Shown here: piece by piece, positions 51,978 to 60,647 of the stretch
Position numbering within the stretch: the stretch's first letter is position 1
How the letters are laid out: every line of letters starts with the position of its first letter
Origin: Micromonospora sp. WMMD1102
GTDB lineage: Bacteria > Actinomycetota > Actinomycetes > Mycobacteriales > Micromonosporaceae
Length of the DNA stretch: 64,000 bases
Reading direction: 5' to 3'
NCBI RefSeq assembly: GCF_029626265.1
Contig: NZ_JARUBN010000001.1
Span: 5,335,001 to 5,399,000 of the forward strand
Made by a program: the position numbers and the translations under genes
Notes under the pieces: model-generated
The model's input: only the letters and a program-made list of their open reading frames with translations
Databases searched by the model: none
Told to the model about the DNA's origin: nothing

Positions 51978-53237
51978 GTGTCCAACCGGCGGATCACGTT
52001 CTTCATCGCCCTCGCGCTGTTCGCGCAGGAGTCGACGTGGAACTTCTATGACAATCAGGTGCCCGTCCTGCTCCGCGAGCACCTGGCGAGCGCGGCGCTG
52101 GTGGGCGCGCTGATGGGGATGGACAACCTGCTGGGGATCTTCGTCCAGCCCTGGATCGGCAACCGGTCGGACAACACCCGGACCCGGTGGGGGCGGCGCA
52201 TCCCGTACCTCGCGGTGGGCATGCCGCTGGCCGCGCTGGTCTTCGTACTGCTGCCGTGGACCACGTCGCTGGCCACGCTGGTCGCGGTGATGTTCTGTTA
52301 CGCGCTGATCGCCAACACCACCCGACCGCTGGCCGAGTCGCTGGTGCCGGACTTCCTGCCCCCGGAACGACGCGGCCGGGCGAACGCCGCCGTGAAGATT
52401 GCGACCGCGCTGACCATCATCGTCGCGTCGCTGATCAGTCTGCTCGTGGTGGACGAGCATCCGAAGGCGGCCTTCGTCCTCCCGTCAGTGATCATGCTGG
52501 CCGCCACCGTCGTGCTGCTCGCCAACGTGCGCGACAGCCGATCGAGGGGCTACCAGGCAGCGGTCGCCGAAGACGCGGCCGCCGGTCCCGCCCCGGCCGG
52601 CCCGGCGCTGCGGCAGATCGTCGCCGGTCTGGTCACCGACCAGGACCGCCGCCGGCTCCTGCTGCTGCTGACCGTCCTGCTCTTCGGCGGGGCATGGTTC
52701 GCCTCACGGTCGCTGATCACCCCGTACGGGATGGAGGCGCTGGGCCTGAGCCGCGGCGAGGCCGGCGGACTCACCCTGCCCAGCGGCATCGCCTACGTGG
52801 CCGCCGCCTATCCGGCCGCGCTGCTGGCCGAGCGCTTCGGACGGCTGCGGACCATCGCCGCCGGCATGATCGTCTTCGCCGCCGCGCTGGCGGCGGGCAC
52901 CGCCGCGCAGACGGCCACCGGCACGGTCGTCGCGTTCTGTCTGGCCTCCGTCGGCGCCGCCGCCTTCACGATCAACGCGGCGGTGGCGCTGTGGAACCTG
53001 GCGCCGTCCAGCCGGGTGTTCGGCGCCTACACCGGGCTGTACGCGGTCACCTGGTACCTGGGCGGCTTCGGCGGCCCCGCCCTGATCGGCGCGGTGGTCG
53101 ACCTCGTCGGCTGGGACGGGATGCTGCTCTACATCGCCGCGCTCGCCATGCTCGCCGTCCTCGTCGTCGTACGCCTCGGACGTCTCCAGCGCCTGCACCG
53201 GGCGGCCCGAGCCACCACCCTCAACGGAAGCGAATGA
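51978..53237 (+). CDS. MFS/GPH-like transporter
   Basis: 419 residues with about twelve membrane helices. The loop after helix 2 reads WIGNRSDNTRTRWGRRIPYL, the GPH/MelB-type signature (G..SD..R.RWGRRRP), so cation-linked uptake of a sugar or sugar acid is likely. The middle loop (GYQAAVAEDAAAGPAPAGPA) divides two halves. GTG at 51978 is chosen: the mapped-looking promoter starts transcription near 51959, and a GGGGGTGG ribosome site lies just before. It is the first gene of a five-gene operon; the next gene starts inside its stop (ATGA). Confidence 0.88.
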   Translation: MSNRRITFFIALALFAQESTWNFYDNQVPVLLREHLASAALVGALMGMDNLLGIFVQPWIGNRSDNTRTRWGRRIPYLAVGMPLAALVFVLLPWTTSLATLVAVMFCYALIANTTRPLAESLVPDFLPPERRGRANAAVKIATALTIIVASLISLLVVDEHPKAAFVLPSVIMLAATVVLLANVRDSRSRGYQAAVAEDAAAGPAPAGPALRQIVAGLVTDQDRRRLLLLLTVLLFGGAWFASRSLITPYGMEALGLSRGEAGGLTLPSGIAYVAAAYPAALLAERFGRLRTIAAGMIVFAAALAAGTAAQTATGTVVAFCLASVGAAAFTINAAVALWNLAPSSRVFGAYTGLYAVTWYLGGFGGPALIGAVVDLVGWDGMLLYIAALAMLAVLVVVRLGRLQRLHRAARATTLNGSE

Positions 53238-54289
53238 TGTCGACCATCCTCGTCACCACCGACTACCTCGCCCCCGGCGACGAGGTGGACACCTACCTGA
53301 CCGGCCTCGGCTTCACGACCCGACACGACCCCATGCGTGGCGCACGCCGGCCGGAGCAGCTGATCGCGGCGCTGGCCGGCGTCGAGGGGGCGCTGATCGC
53401 CAACGAGCCGATGACCGCCGAGGTACTTCGGCGGGCAACGGAGCTGCGCGCCGTCGTGCGTACCGGGGTCGGGTACGACTCCGTCGACGTGGCGGCGGCC
53501 GGCCGACTCGGGATCAGCGTGAGCAACCTGCCCGGGATCAACGCCAACGCGGTGGCCGAGTACACCATCGGGTTGCTGCTCGCCCAGGCCCGGTGCCTGG
53601 TGCCGATGGCCGCCGCGGTGGCCGCCGGCCGCTGGCCCCGCACCGACGGCCGCGAACTGCGCGGCAGGACGCTCGGCCTGATCGGGCGGGGGGCGGTGGC
53701 CCGGCAGGTGGCGCCACTTGCCGCCGCCTTCGGCATGACGGTGCTCTGCACCGGCAGCCTGCCCGCGCCGGTCACCCGGGTCCCGCTCGACCAGTTGCTG
53801 CGGGACTCCGACTTCGTCTCGGTGCACACCGCGCTGACCCCGCTCACCCACCACCTCGTCGACGCCGCGGCGCTGGCCCGCATGAAGCCGGGCGCACACC
53901 TGATCAACACCGCGCGCGGGCCGATCGTCGACGAGACCGCCCTGGTCGACGCCGTCCGGTCCGGCCGGCTGGCCGGTGCGGCCCTCGACGTCGTGGACGT
54001 GGAGCCACTGCCGGCCGACAGCATCCTGCGCGGCGTCGACGGCATCACGGTCTACTCGCACATGGCCGGGCAGACCGCCGAGGCCCGGCTGGCCGCCGGG
54101 ATGGAGGGCGCCAGGGAACTCGTCGCCGCCCTGGACGGCCGGCCCGCCCACTCGCGCACCGACCCGAACTCGCGCACCGACCGGAACTCGGGCACCGAAG
54201 CGAATCCACGCACCGAGCTGAACTCGCGCACCGAGCTGAACTCGCACACCGACCTGAACTCGCGCACCGACCTGAAGGAGCCGGCATGA
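53234..54289 (+). CDS. D-isomer 2-hydroxyacid dehydrogenase
   Basis: 351 residues. NAD(P)-dependent reduction or oxidation at a 2-hydroxy acid carbon. The Rossmann motif is RTLGLIGRGAVARQVA (about residues 139-154). NTARGPIVDETALVDAV holds the catalytic Arg, DVVDVEPLP the Glu, and VYSHMAGQT the His, all present. It resembles phosphoglycerate-dehydrogenase-like enzymes. The family end is followed by seven 6-residue Asn-Ser-Arg-Thr-Asp/Glu repeats (54149-54274). ATG 53234 overlaps the transporter stop, and its own stop overlaps the next ATG, so the genes are coupled. Confidence 0.9.
   Translation: MMSTILVTTDYLAPGDEVDTYLTGLGFTTRHDPMRGARRPEQLIAALAGVEGALIANEPMTAEVLRRATELRAVVRTGVGYDSVDVAAAGRLGISVSNLPGINANAVAEYTIGLLLAQARCLVPMAAAVAAGRWPRTDGRELRGRTLGLIGRGAVARQVAPLAAAFGMTVLCTGSLPAPVTRVPLDQLLRDSDFVSVHTALTPLTHHLVDAAALARMKPGAHLINTARGPIVDETALVDAVRSGRLAGAALDVVDVEPLPADSILRGVDGITVYSHMAGQTAEARLAAGMEGARELVAALDGRPAHSRTDPNSRTDRNSGTEANPRTELNSRTELNSHTDLNSRTDLKEPA
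54149..54274 (+). repeat. 18-bp tandem repeat in C-terminal tail
   Basis: Seven 18-bp units, starting at 54149, 54167, 54185, 54203, 54221, 54239 and 54257, encoding a six-residue N-S-R-T-D/E-x tail. An AAGGAG ribosome site for the next gene follows directly at 54275. Confidence 0.88.
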
Positions 54290-55950
54290 GCACGCGGACA
54301 GCGGACGCCGATGTACTGGTGATCGGCGCGGGCCTCGCCGGGCTGGTGGCCACCGCCGAACTCGTCGCCGCCGGCCGGTCCGTGCTGCTGCTCGACCAGG
54401 AGCCCGAGCAGAGCCTCGGCGGCCAGGCGTTCTGGTCGTTCGGCGGGCTGTTCCTGGTGGACTCGCCGGAGCAGCGCCGGATGGGCATCCGCGACTCCCC
54501 CGAGCTCGCCTGGCAGGACTGGCAGGGCAGCGCCGGGTTCGACCGACCCGAGGACGCGTGGCCACGGCGTTGGGCCGAGGCGTACGTCGACTTCGCCGCC
54601 GGTGAGAAGCGCGGCTGGCTGCGGGGCCTCGGCATCAAGCTGTTCCCCGTCGTCGGCTGGGCCGAGCGCGGAGGCTACGACGCCACCGGGCACGGCAACT
54701 CGGTGCCCCGCTTCCACGTCACCTGGGGTACCGGGCCGGGCGTCCTCGAACCCTTCGTCGCGACCGTGCGGGAGGCGGCCGGACGCGGCCTCGTCCGGTT
54801 CGCCTTCCGGCACCGGGTCGACGCGCTGACCACCAGCGGCGGTGCCGTGGTGGGCGCCTCGGGCCGCGTCCTGGAGCCGAGCGAGACCGCCCGCGGCACC
54901 GCCAGCTCGCGGACGGAGATCGGGGACTTCGCCTACACCGCGCAGGTCGTCATCGTGACCTCCGGCGGCATCGGCGGCAACCACGACCTGGTCCGCCGCA
55001 ACTGGCCGGAACGGCTCGGCACCCCGCCCGCACACATGATCAGCGGCGTACCCGCGCACGTGGACGGCCGGATGCTGACCATCACGCAGGACGCCGGCGG
55101 TGCCGTGATCAACCCCGACCGGATGTGGCACTACGTCGAGGGCATCCAGAACTGGAACCCGATCTGGGACGCGCACGGCATCCGCATCCTGCCCGGGCCG
55201 TCCTCCGTCTGGCTCGACGCGCGCGGACGCCGGCTGCCGGTGCCGCTCCATCCCGGATTCGACACCCTCGGCACGCTCGCCCACCTGCGCGGCACCGGCC
55301 ACGACCACAGCTGGTTCGTCCTCACCCAGAAGATAATCGAAAAGGAGTTCGCGCTCTCCGGCTCGGAACAGAACCCGGACCTGACCGGCCGCAGCGTCAG
55401 GCAGGTCCTCGGCCGCCTCCGTGCCGGCGCGCCGGCACCGGTGGAGGCATTCAAGCGGCACGGCGCCGACTTCGTCGTGGCCGACCGGCTGGACGAGCTG
55501 GTGAAGGGCATGAACGCGCTCACCGCCGAGCCGCTGCTGGACCCGGTCGACATCCGGCGCACGATCGAGGCCCGCGACCGGCAACTGACCAACAGCTTCA
55601 CCAAGGACATGCAGATCGCGGCCATCCGCAACTTCCGCAACTACCGGGGCGACCGGCTGATGCGTACCGCCGCGCCGCACCGGTTCCTCGACCCGTTGGC
55701 CGGGCCGCTGATCGCCGTACGCCTGCACGTGCTCACCCGCAAGACGCTGGGCGGCCTGCACACCGACCTCGACGGCCGGGTGCTGGACGGAGCCGGGCAG
55801 CCGGTGCCGGGACTCTACGCCGCCGGCGAGGTCAGCGGATTCGGCGGCGGCGGTATGCACGGCTACCGCGCGCTGGAAGGCACCTTCCTGGGCGGCTGCC
55901 TCTTCTCCGGACGCCAGGCAGGCCGCGCCGTGGCCAGCACCGTCGCATGA
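54286..55950 (+). CDS. FAD-binding dehydrogenase
   Basis: 554 residues. The N-terminal DVLVIGAGLAGLVATAEL FAD motif and GGQAFWSFGGLFLVDSPEQRR open it. TSGGIGGNHDLVRRNWP, GHGNSVPRFH, GTGPGV and the C-terminal GEVSGFGGGGMHGYRALEGTFLGG follow. This matches the flavoprotein dehydrogenase group related to fumarate reductase and 3-ketosteroid delta-1-dehydrogenase, which oxidises C-C bonds next to a carbonyl. The substrate is unknown. ATG 54286 overlaps the previous stop (ATGA) and has AAGGAG upstream. Third gene of the operon. Confidence 0.9.
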   Translation: MSTRTADADVLVIGAGLAGLVATAELVAAGRSVLLLDQEPEQSLGGQAFWSFGGLFLVDSPEQRRMGIRDSPELAWQDWQGSAGFDRPEDAWPRRWAEAYVDFAAGEKRGWLRGLGIKLFPVVGWAERGGYDATGHGNSVPRFHVTWGTGPGVLEPFVATVREAAGRGLVRFAFRHRVDALTTSGGAVVGASGRVLEPSETARGTASSRTEIGDFAYTAQVVIVTSGGIGGNHDLVRRNWPERLGTPPAHMISGVPAHVDGRMLTITQDAGGAVINPDRMWHYVEGIQNWNPIWDAHGIRILPGPSSVWLDARGRRLPVPLHPGFDTLGTLAHLRGTGHDHSWFVLTQKIIEKEFALSGSEQNPDLTGRSVRQVLGRLRAGAPAPVEAFKRHGADFVVADRLDELVKGMNALTAEPLLDPVDIRRTIEARDRQLTNSFTKDMQIAAIRNFRNYRGDRLMRTAAPHRFLDPLAGPLIAVRLHVLTRKTLGGLHTDLDGRVLDGAGQPVPGLYAAGEVSGFGGGGMHGYRALEGTFLGGCLFSGRQAGRAVASTVA

Positions 55951-55979
55951 CCGGCCCGTACCCGCGAAAGAAGGAAACC

Positions 55980-57353
55980 GTGACCCGCGACTCCGTACGC
56001 ATTCTCGTGCCCTCCGGCATGCTCGGCTCGGGATTCCCGCCCGAGATCGTCGACCGTGGACTGGACCTCGGCGCCGACGTCATCGCCCTGGACGGCGGGT
56101 CGACCGACTCCGGCCCGTACTATCTGGGCACCGGCACGGCCAAGACCACGGCGGCGGCGGTCGCCCGCGACCTGCGGCTGCTGCTGCGGGCGGTGGCGAA
56201 GGCGCGGATCCCGCTGATCGTCGGCTCCTGCGGCACCAGCGGCACCGACTCCGGGGTGGACTGGGTCGCCGGGATCGCCCACGGCATCCTGGCCGAGGAA
56301 GGGCTGGAGCTGCGGGTGGCCACCATCTACAGCGAGCAGCGGGCCACCGACCTCAAGGAACACCTCGGCCAGGGCCGGATCCGTCCGCTCCCGCCTGCCG
56401 TCGAGCTCGACCCGGCGACGCTGGAGAGCTGCGAGCACATCGTCGCGATGATGGGGCACGAGCCGATCGCGGAAGCGCTGGCGGGCGGGGCCGACGTGGT
56501 GCTGGCCGGGCGGGCCACCGACACCGCCGTCGCCGCCGCCTTTCCGCTGATGGCGGGCATGCCGGCCGGCCCGACCTGGCACGCCGCAAAGATCGTCGAG
56601 TGCGGCGCGCAGTGCACCACGAACCCGCGCTCCAGCGGGGTCTTCGCGACCGTCGATGCCACCGGCTTCACCATCGAGCCGCTCGACCCGGCCGTCGCCT
56701 GCACGCCCACCTCGGTCGCGGCGCACATGCTCTACGAGACCGCGGACCCGTTCTCGATGCGGGAGCCGGCCGGCACGCTGATGGTCGCCGACGCCACCTA
56801 CCGGGCCCTGGACGAGCGACGGATACGCGTGGAGGGTTCCCGGTTCGAGCCGGCCCCGTACACGAACAAGCTCGAGGGGGCCCGGATCACCGGCTACGAG
56901 ACGATGTCGTTCACCGCCATCCGCGACCCGCACATCCTCGGCCAGATCACCACCTGGGCGGAGCTGCTCCGCCGGGTCACCGTGGACCGGGTCACCCAGA
57001 CGCTCGGGCTGAGCACCGACGACTACGCCTTCGACATCCGGCTCTACGGCTACGACGCGGTGCTGGAGGCGGCAGACCCGGACACCCGGCCGCCCCGAGA
57101 GGTCGGCGTGATGCTGCTGGTCCGTGCCGCTGACCAGCAGACGGCCACGGCCGTCGCGAAGATCGCCAATCCGCTGATGCTGCACCTGCCCACGCCCGAC
57201 ATGGACTATCTGCCCAGCCTCGCGTTCCCGTTCTCACCCGCGGAGACCGAGCGCGGGGCGGCGTACGAGTTCGTCCTCAACCACGTCGTCGAGGTCGACT
57301 CGCCCACCAGCCTGTTCCGCATCCACCTTCCGGAGGGCAGCGATGTCCGGTAA
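55980..57353 (+). CDS. AtuA-like protein (acyclic terpene utilisation / DUF1446 family)
   Basis: 457 residues. Family features are RILVPSGMLGSGFPPEIVDRGLDLGADVIALDGGSTDSGP (in parts), VGSCGTSGTDSG and MMGHEPIAEALAGGADVVLAGRATDTAVAAA. AtuA was named from terpene (citronellol) catabolism, but its relatives occur in many acid-catabolic loci and the biochemical role is unclear. GTG 55980 follows AAAGAAGGAAA; ATG 55947, overlapping the previous stop, would add 11 residues. It overlaps the DUF4387 gene by 11 nt. Confidence 0.85.
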   Translation: MTRDSVRILVPSGMLGSGFPPEIVDRGLDLGADVIALDGGSTDSGPYYLGTGTAKTTAAAVARDLRLLLRAVAKARIPLIVGSCGTSGTDSGVDWVAGIAHGILAEEGLELRVATIYSEQRATDLKEHLGQGRIRPLPPAVELDPATLESCEHIVAMMGHEPIAEALAGGADVVLAGRATDTAVAAAFPLMAGMPAGPTWHAAKIVECGAQCTTNPRSSGVFATVDATGFTIEPLDPAVACTPTSVAAHMLYETADPFSMREPAGTLMVADATYRALDERRIRVEGSRFEPAPYTNKLEGARITGYETMSFTAIRDPHILGQITTWAELLRRVTVDRVTQTLGLSTDDYAFDIRLYGYDAVLEAADPDTRPPREVGVMLLVRAADQQTATAVAKIANPLMLHLPTPDMDYLPSLAFPFSPAETERGAAYEFVLNHVVEVDSPTSLFRIHLPEGSDVR

Positions 57354-57678
57354 CGCCAGTCCCCGTACCGTCGCCGATCTCGCCCTGGAGGTCCGGTCGA
57401 AGAACGCCGGCCCGTTCTGGGTGACGATGGAGCTGTTCATGCGCGACGCTGCCGGATACGCCGTGGTGGCCGACCCCAGCTTCCTGGACGCGACGGTGAT
57501 CGCGCGCCTGTACGGCGTACCGGCCGACACCGTCCGCATCTTCCGGATACCCGGACTGAACGTCGTCAAGATATCGTTCCCGCGTCCCGTGGCGCAGGGC
57601 AGCCTGCGCGACCGCGACATCCACGCCGGGCAGCATCACGTGCCCCTGGCCGTCCTTCCACTGCCGGAGATGTCCTGA
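57343..57678 (+). CDS. DUF4387 family protein
   Basis: 111 residues. RTVADLALEVRSKNAGPFWVTMELFMRD (two stretches) and GLNVVKISFPRPVAQGSLRDRDIHAGQHHVPL identify the DUF4387 family, a small partner almost always encoded next to AtuA-like proteins and possibly its second subunit. ATG 57343 overlaps the AtuA gene. Last gene of the operon. Confidence 0.88.
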   Translation: MSGNASPRTVADLALEVRSKNAGPFWVTMELFMRDAAGYAVVADPSFLDATVIARLYGVPADTVRIFRIPGLNVVKISFPRPVAQGSLRDRDIHAGQHHVPLAVLPLPEMS

Positions 57679-57983
57679 CGACGACGGCGGTGGGCGTGGT
57701 GGTGTGCCGGCGCGGAACGCGCGGAACGCTGACCGGCTTCGGGCCGGCGGTGTCAGCGGCTCGCCGACGACCCCGGCGAGTGGCCAGCCAGGGCAGCGAC
57801 GCTGGTCAGGAAGCTGGAGTTGCCTTCGGCGAGAGTGTCGGACGCTCGGTGCCCTGTGCGGTTCGAGGCAGTGACGTTGCCGCTGGAGTGGTCGCCGGAT
57901 GTTTTCGGAACCGGTGCTACCGGGTACAAATCGCTCCACCGCTGGTAACCGAAGCGCGTTGCCGAACGAAGGGGTAAGCAAGA
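57679..57983. other. intergenic region after catabolic operon, no gene supported
   Basis: About 300 nt, becoming AT-richer near 57900-57965, which probably holds the promoter of the next unit. An open frame at 57690-57977 has no protein-like pattern. Confidence 0.4.
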
Positions 57984-58049
57984 ATGAGCACGAGAAGTTC
58001 GTTCCGGGTCACCGCATCCGTTCGCGGCCAGGGCGAGGCGCGGCGATGA
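57984..58049 (+). CDS. short upstream ORF (21 aa) coupled to HPF-like gene
   Basis: ATG 57984, with GAAGGGG 6-12 nt upstream, runs to TGA 58047-58049. The ATG of the next gene (58046) lies in that stop as ATGA. The peptide is Ser/Arg-rich and resembles no domain. Translation through it would hand ribosomes directly to the next gene. Confidence 0.45.
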   Translation: MSTRSSFRVTASVRGQGEARR

Positions 58050-58504
58050 GCGGCGCTCGGGGAAACCCGGCCACGGTGGAAGACTGCCTGCGGGTCGGTG
58101 CCGGCTTCTCGCAGGGCGACCGGAACTGGATCGCCGCGGAGTTCACCCCGCTGGACGCGCGGCTGGCCGCCTTCCCGGCGGACGGGACCGAACTCGAGGT
58201 GTCGGTGAAGGACCGGGAGGCCAAGGGGCAGAAGATCACCCTGGAGTGTTGGATCGCCGGCCGCCCGAAGATCGTCACCACCTCGTCCGAGGAGGATCTG
58301 AAGGCCGGCCTGCACGACGTCCGGGACGACCTCCGACGTCGGCTCAACGACGCGAAGACCCGGCAGGAGCCCCGGCGCAACCGGCATCTGCGCGACACCG
58401 GGCTGCCCGAGCCCGAGCCGCTGGAAGAGACCGCCCTGTTGGCCGGTGACGAGCCGGCGGGCAAGACCGACGAGCCGGTGAGCAAGACCGAACCCACCGC
58501 CTGA
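58046..58504 (+). CDS. HPF/S30AE-like ribosome-associated protein
   Basis: 152 residues. The central part (LDARLAAFPADGTELEVSVKDRE, then ITLECWIAGRPKIVTTSSEEDLKAGLHDVRDDLRRRLNDAKT) has the strand-helix layout of hibernation-promoting factor-like proteins, which bind the ribosome A/P sites when cells stop growing. The C-terminal tail is disordered (Glu/Pro/Lys/Thr-rich). The N-terminus is atypical, so the assignment is moderate. ATG 58046 overlaps a 21-codon upstream ORF. A hairpin at 58517 ends the unit. Confidence 0.6.
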   Translation: MSGARGNPATVEDCLRVGAGFSQGDRNWIAAEFTPLDARLAAFPADGTELEVSVKDREAKGQKITLECWIAGRPKIVTTSSEEDLKAGLHDVRDDLRRRLNDAKTRQEPRRNRHLRDTGLPEPEPLEETALLAGDEPAGKTDEPVSKTEPTA

Positions 58505-58516
58505 AAACCTGCCGTT

Positions 58517-58541
58517 CCGCCGGTCACGCCGTGACCGGCGG
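58517..58541 (+). terminator. terminator of HPF-like gene
   Basis: CCGCCGGTCAC (58517-58527) pairs perfectly with GTGACCGGCGG (58531-58541), 3-nt loop, 13 nt after the stop. Confidence 0.65.
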
Positions 58542-58570
58542 GACGGCGGTAGGTCCGGCCCGGCGCGTCG

Positions 58571-59199
58571 TCAGACAAAGCGCCGTCTCGACCAGTCCGG
58601 GCACCCCGGACGGTGATATCGCCAACTGTTGACCATCAACGCCGAAAACGCCAGCGGCGCCGACCGGGGGACCCCCACTTTCGCGGCTCCGCGCACCAGC
58701 CGTAGCTTCGCGTCGTACCTGATCTTCTCGAATTGCCGAGCCGAGTTGCCATACTTGAAGAACCCGGCCCATCCGCGCAGGAACGCGTTGATGTCCTGCA
58801 CGATCCACTCCACCGACAGCAGCAACCGCGACCGGACCGTCAACGGCCGGACCCGGTCGCGGGCGTGCCGCATGGCCTTGTTCGCGGGCCAGCGGGCCAG
58901 GAAGGTGACTTGCTTGCCGCTCGTGCGGGCCCGGGCGCGCACCAGCCGGTGGTGGAAGCCGAGGAAGTCCACGCCTTCCCCACCGACGGCAAGGTACACG
59001 ATCCTGGTCTTGGCGTCCTCCGGCTTCAAACCCAGGTCGGCCAGCAGGTCCCGAAGCCGCGCCAATGCGGCCTCGGCCTGCGCCCGGGAGGCGCACATCA
59101 CCAGCAGATCGTCAGCGAACCGGACCAACACCCCATACGCTCGCACGTCCCACGCCCGATCGAGTCGGTGCAGGTAGACGTTACAGAGCAAAGGCGAGA
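58571..59199 (-). pseudogene. group II intron reverse transcriptase/maturase, 3' fragment
   Basis: About 210 residues of the C-terminal half of a group II intron-encoded protein: SPLLCNVYLHRLD, the catalytic core as VRFADDLLV (FADD instead of YADD), the FLGFH block and the maturase-type end INAFLRGWAGFFKYGN, then SWRYHRPGCPDWSRRRFV. The first half of the reverse transcriptase is missing. The frame continues directly into IS3-type transposase sequence near 59199, so the two elements were joined by deletion or recombination. Not expected to be functional. Confidence 0.8.
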
Positions 59200-59698
59200 T
59201 CAGCCGGGCGATCCGTTTGCGGGAGTGTCGCCGGCCCTGCGCGCGCAGTTCGGCGTGCACCCGTGGATAGCCGTAGGTGCCGGCCGAAGCGTCATGCACG
59301 TCAGCGATCCGTTCGGCCAGCTCGGTGTCGACCCGCCGGCGGGGCGACAGGCGACGGGCCGGCGGCGCGGTGCTGGTAGTAGGCGGCCCTCGAGACCTTC
59401 AACAGCTCACAGGCACGCTCCACGTTACCCTGCTGCGCCTTCTCCGCCTCGTTGAACGGGTACACGTTCACCGGGTCTCCTTCGCGAAGAAAGCCGTGGC
59501 CCGCTTGAGGATGTCCACGTCCTCGCGCAGCCGACGGTCCTCCTGCCGCAACCGCGCCAGCTCTTCGCGCTCCGCGCTGGCCAGCCCGTCGGTACGTGTG
59601 CCGGCGTCGAGGTCGGCCTGTTTGACCCAGTCCCGGACCGCCGTCTCGGTCAGGTCGAAGTCCTTCGCGACCTGACCGACCGTACGGTCGGCCCGCCG
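59196..59698 (-). pseudogene. IS3-family transposase remnant (orfA C-terminus plus orfB N-terminus)
   Basis: OrfA remnant from about 59698 to the stop at 59468: GQVAKDFDLTETAVRDWVKQAD and LARLRQEDRRLREDVDILKRATAFFAKE are the IS3 helix-turn-helix and leucine-zipper regions; the true N-terminus is lost. OrfB begins at GTG 59471 in a GTGA overlap with the OrfA stop (VNVYPFNEAEKAQQGN, VSRAAYYQHRA), is frameshifted near 59380, and resumes as ELAERIADVHDASAGTYGYPRVHAEL before it fuses to the intron maturase fragment near 59199. The DDE catalytic domain is gone. Confidence 0.78.
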
Positions 59699-59810
59699 AC
59701 AGCATCCCAGCGTCGAAGCCAAGAGGGCACTGGAACAAGCCCTCGACGACCATGACCGACACGTACAGAGCGAAGCGGAATGGCGGCTACGCACAACACG
59801 GAGTCATTAG
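59699..59810 (+). pseudogene. truncated C-terminus of an unknown protein at IS border
   Basis: Directly beyond the IS3 break, the plus strand reads about 35 codons of charged helical protein (SVEAKRALEQALDDHDRH, then QSEAEWRLRTTRSH) to a TAG at 59808-59810. It looks like the tail of a gene cut by the element. No family recognised; low certainty. Confidence 0.25.
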
Positions 59811-60050
59811 GTGATCTTAAAGAGGTCGAATCCACCCTGATCGCCGCCGCAGCATCCCAGGAACGCGATCCCGCAGGTCCGCCGGTCCGCCGGTCGGTGC
59901 CGCCCCCACAGCCGCAGCCGGGCGGCTCGGCTGTTCTCGACGGTACCGACAATGCGGTTCGCGCCGCTGGCGGCCGGGTAGCAGCGAGGGCCTGGGTCTG
60001 GAACTCGGTGAGTTCGTTGATCGTGTGCTCGGCTGTGCTGCCGATCGCCG

Positions 60051-60647
60051 TTACCGCAGCCGGGGCTCGACCAGGTGGGCCAACCGGGTCGCCAGCCGGC
60101 AGCCGAGTTCCGCTTCCCCGCCGACCGCTGTGACGTCCACCCGGGCCGACGTACCGACGCCGAGGCCCACCCGGCAGCCACCGGTCACGTCCCTCACCGT
60201 CGCGGCGGGATGTGTGCCGATCGTCGACGAGTCGCGCGGGCCATCCAGGTCGGCCAACCCGTGCTCGTCGAAGATCTCCACCCCGACCGAGAAGCTTCCC
60301 CGCAACGTCGTACCCTCGTGGCGCCAGCGACAGACCCGCGCCGCGCCGACCTTCTTCGCGGTGCCCCCGCTCAGGTCCAGTGTGCTCGCGGCGTCGGCCG
60401 AGACCAGCCCGCACGGGTCGACGTCGGCAAGCGGGCCGCTTCCGGCGTCCGGTGCTTCGGTGACGGGTTGGCCGCTCCGGTCTGCCGTCCGCGGCACGGC
60501 GTCGGTGGTGGCTTCCGGAACCGGAGCCGGGACATCGCCGATCGTGCAGCCTGCGAACAGCCACAGGGCCATCGCCGACACCAGCAGCGGCCGAGCCGAT
60601 CGCTTCACCGGAGCCGCAGCCCAGCGCAGGTAACCAGCGGTGTTCAT
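60051..60647 (-). CDS. DUF3558-like lipoprotein
   Basis: 198 residues. A lipoprotein signal ends at LFAGC (Cys near residue 34). The mature part starts with a Pro/Glu/Thr-rich stretch, then DPCGLVSADAASTL and RVCRWRH, the paired-Cys pattern of DUF3558-type actinobacterial lipoproteins, whose role is unknown. ATG 60647 overlaps the stop of the preceding gene (ATGA), so they form a translationally coupled pair on the cell surface. Confidence 0.72.
   Translation of the reverse strand: MNTAGYLRWAAAPVKRSARPLLVSAMALWLFAGCTIGDVPAPVPEATTDAVPRTADRSGQPVTEAPDAGSGPLADVDPCGLVSADAASTLDLSGGTAKKVGAARVCRWRHEGTTLRGSFSVGVEIFDEHGLADLDGPRDSSTIGTHPAATVRDVTGGCRVGLGVGTSARVDVTAVGGEAELGCRLATRLAHLVEPRLR

Noticed and set aside
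57690..57977. Protein-coding gene after the catabolic operon
   Set aside because: No ribosome site and no protein-like pattern; composition suggests non-coding DNA.
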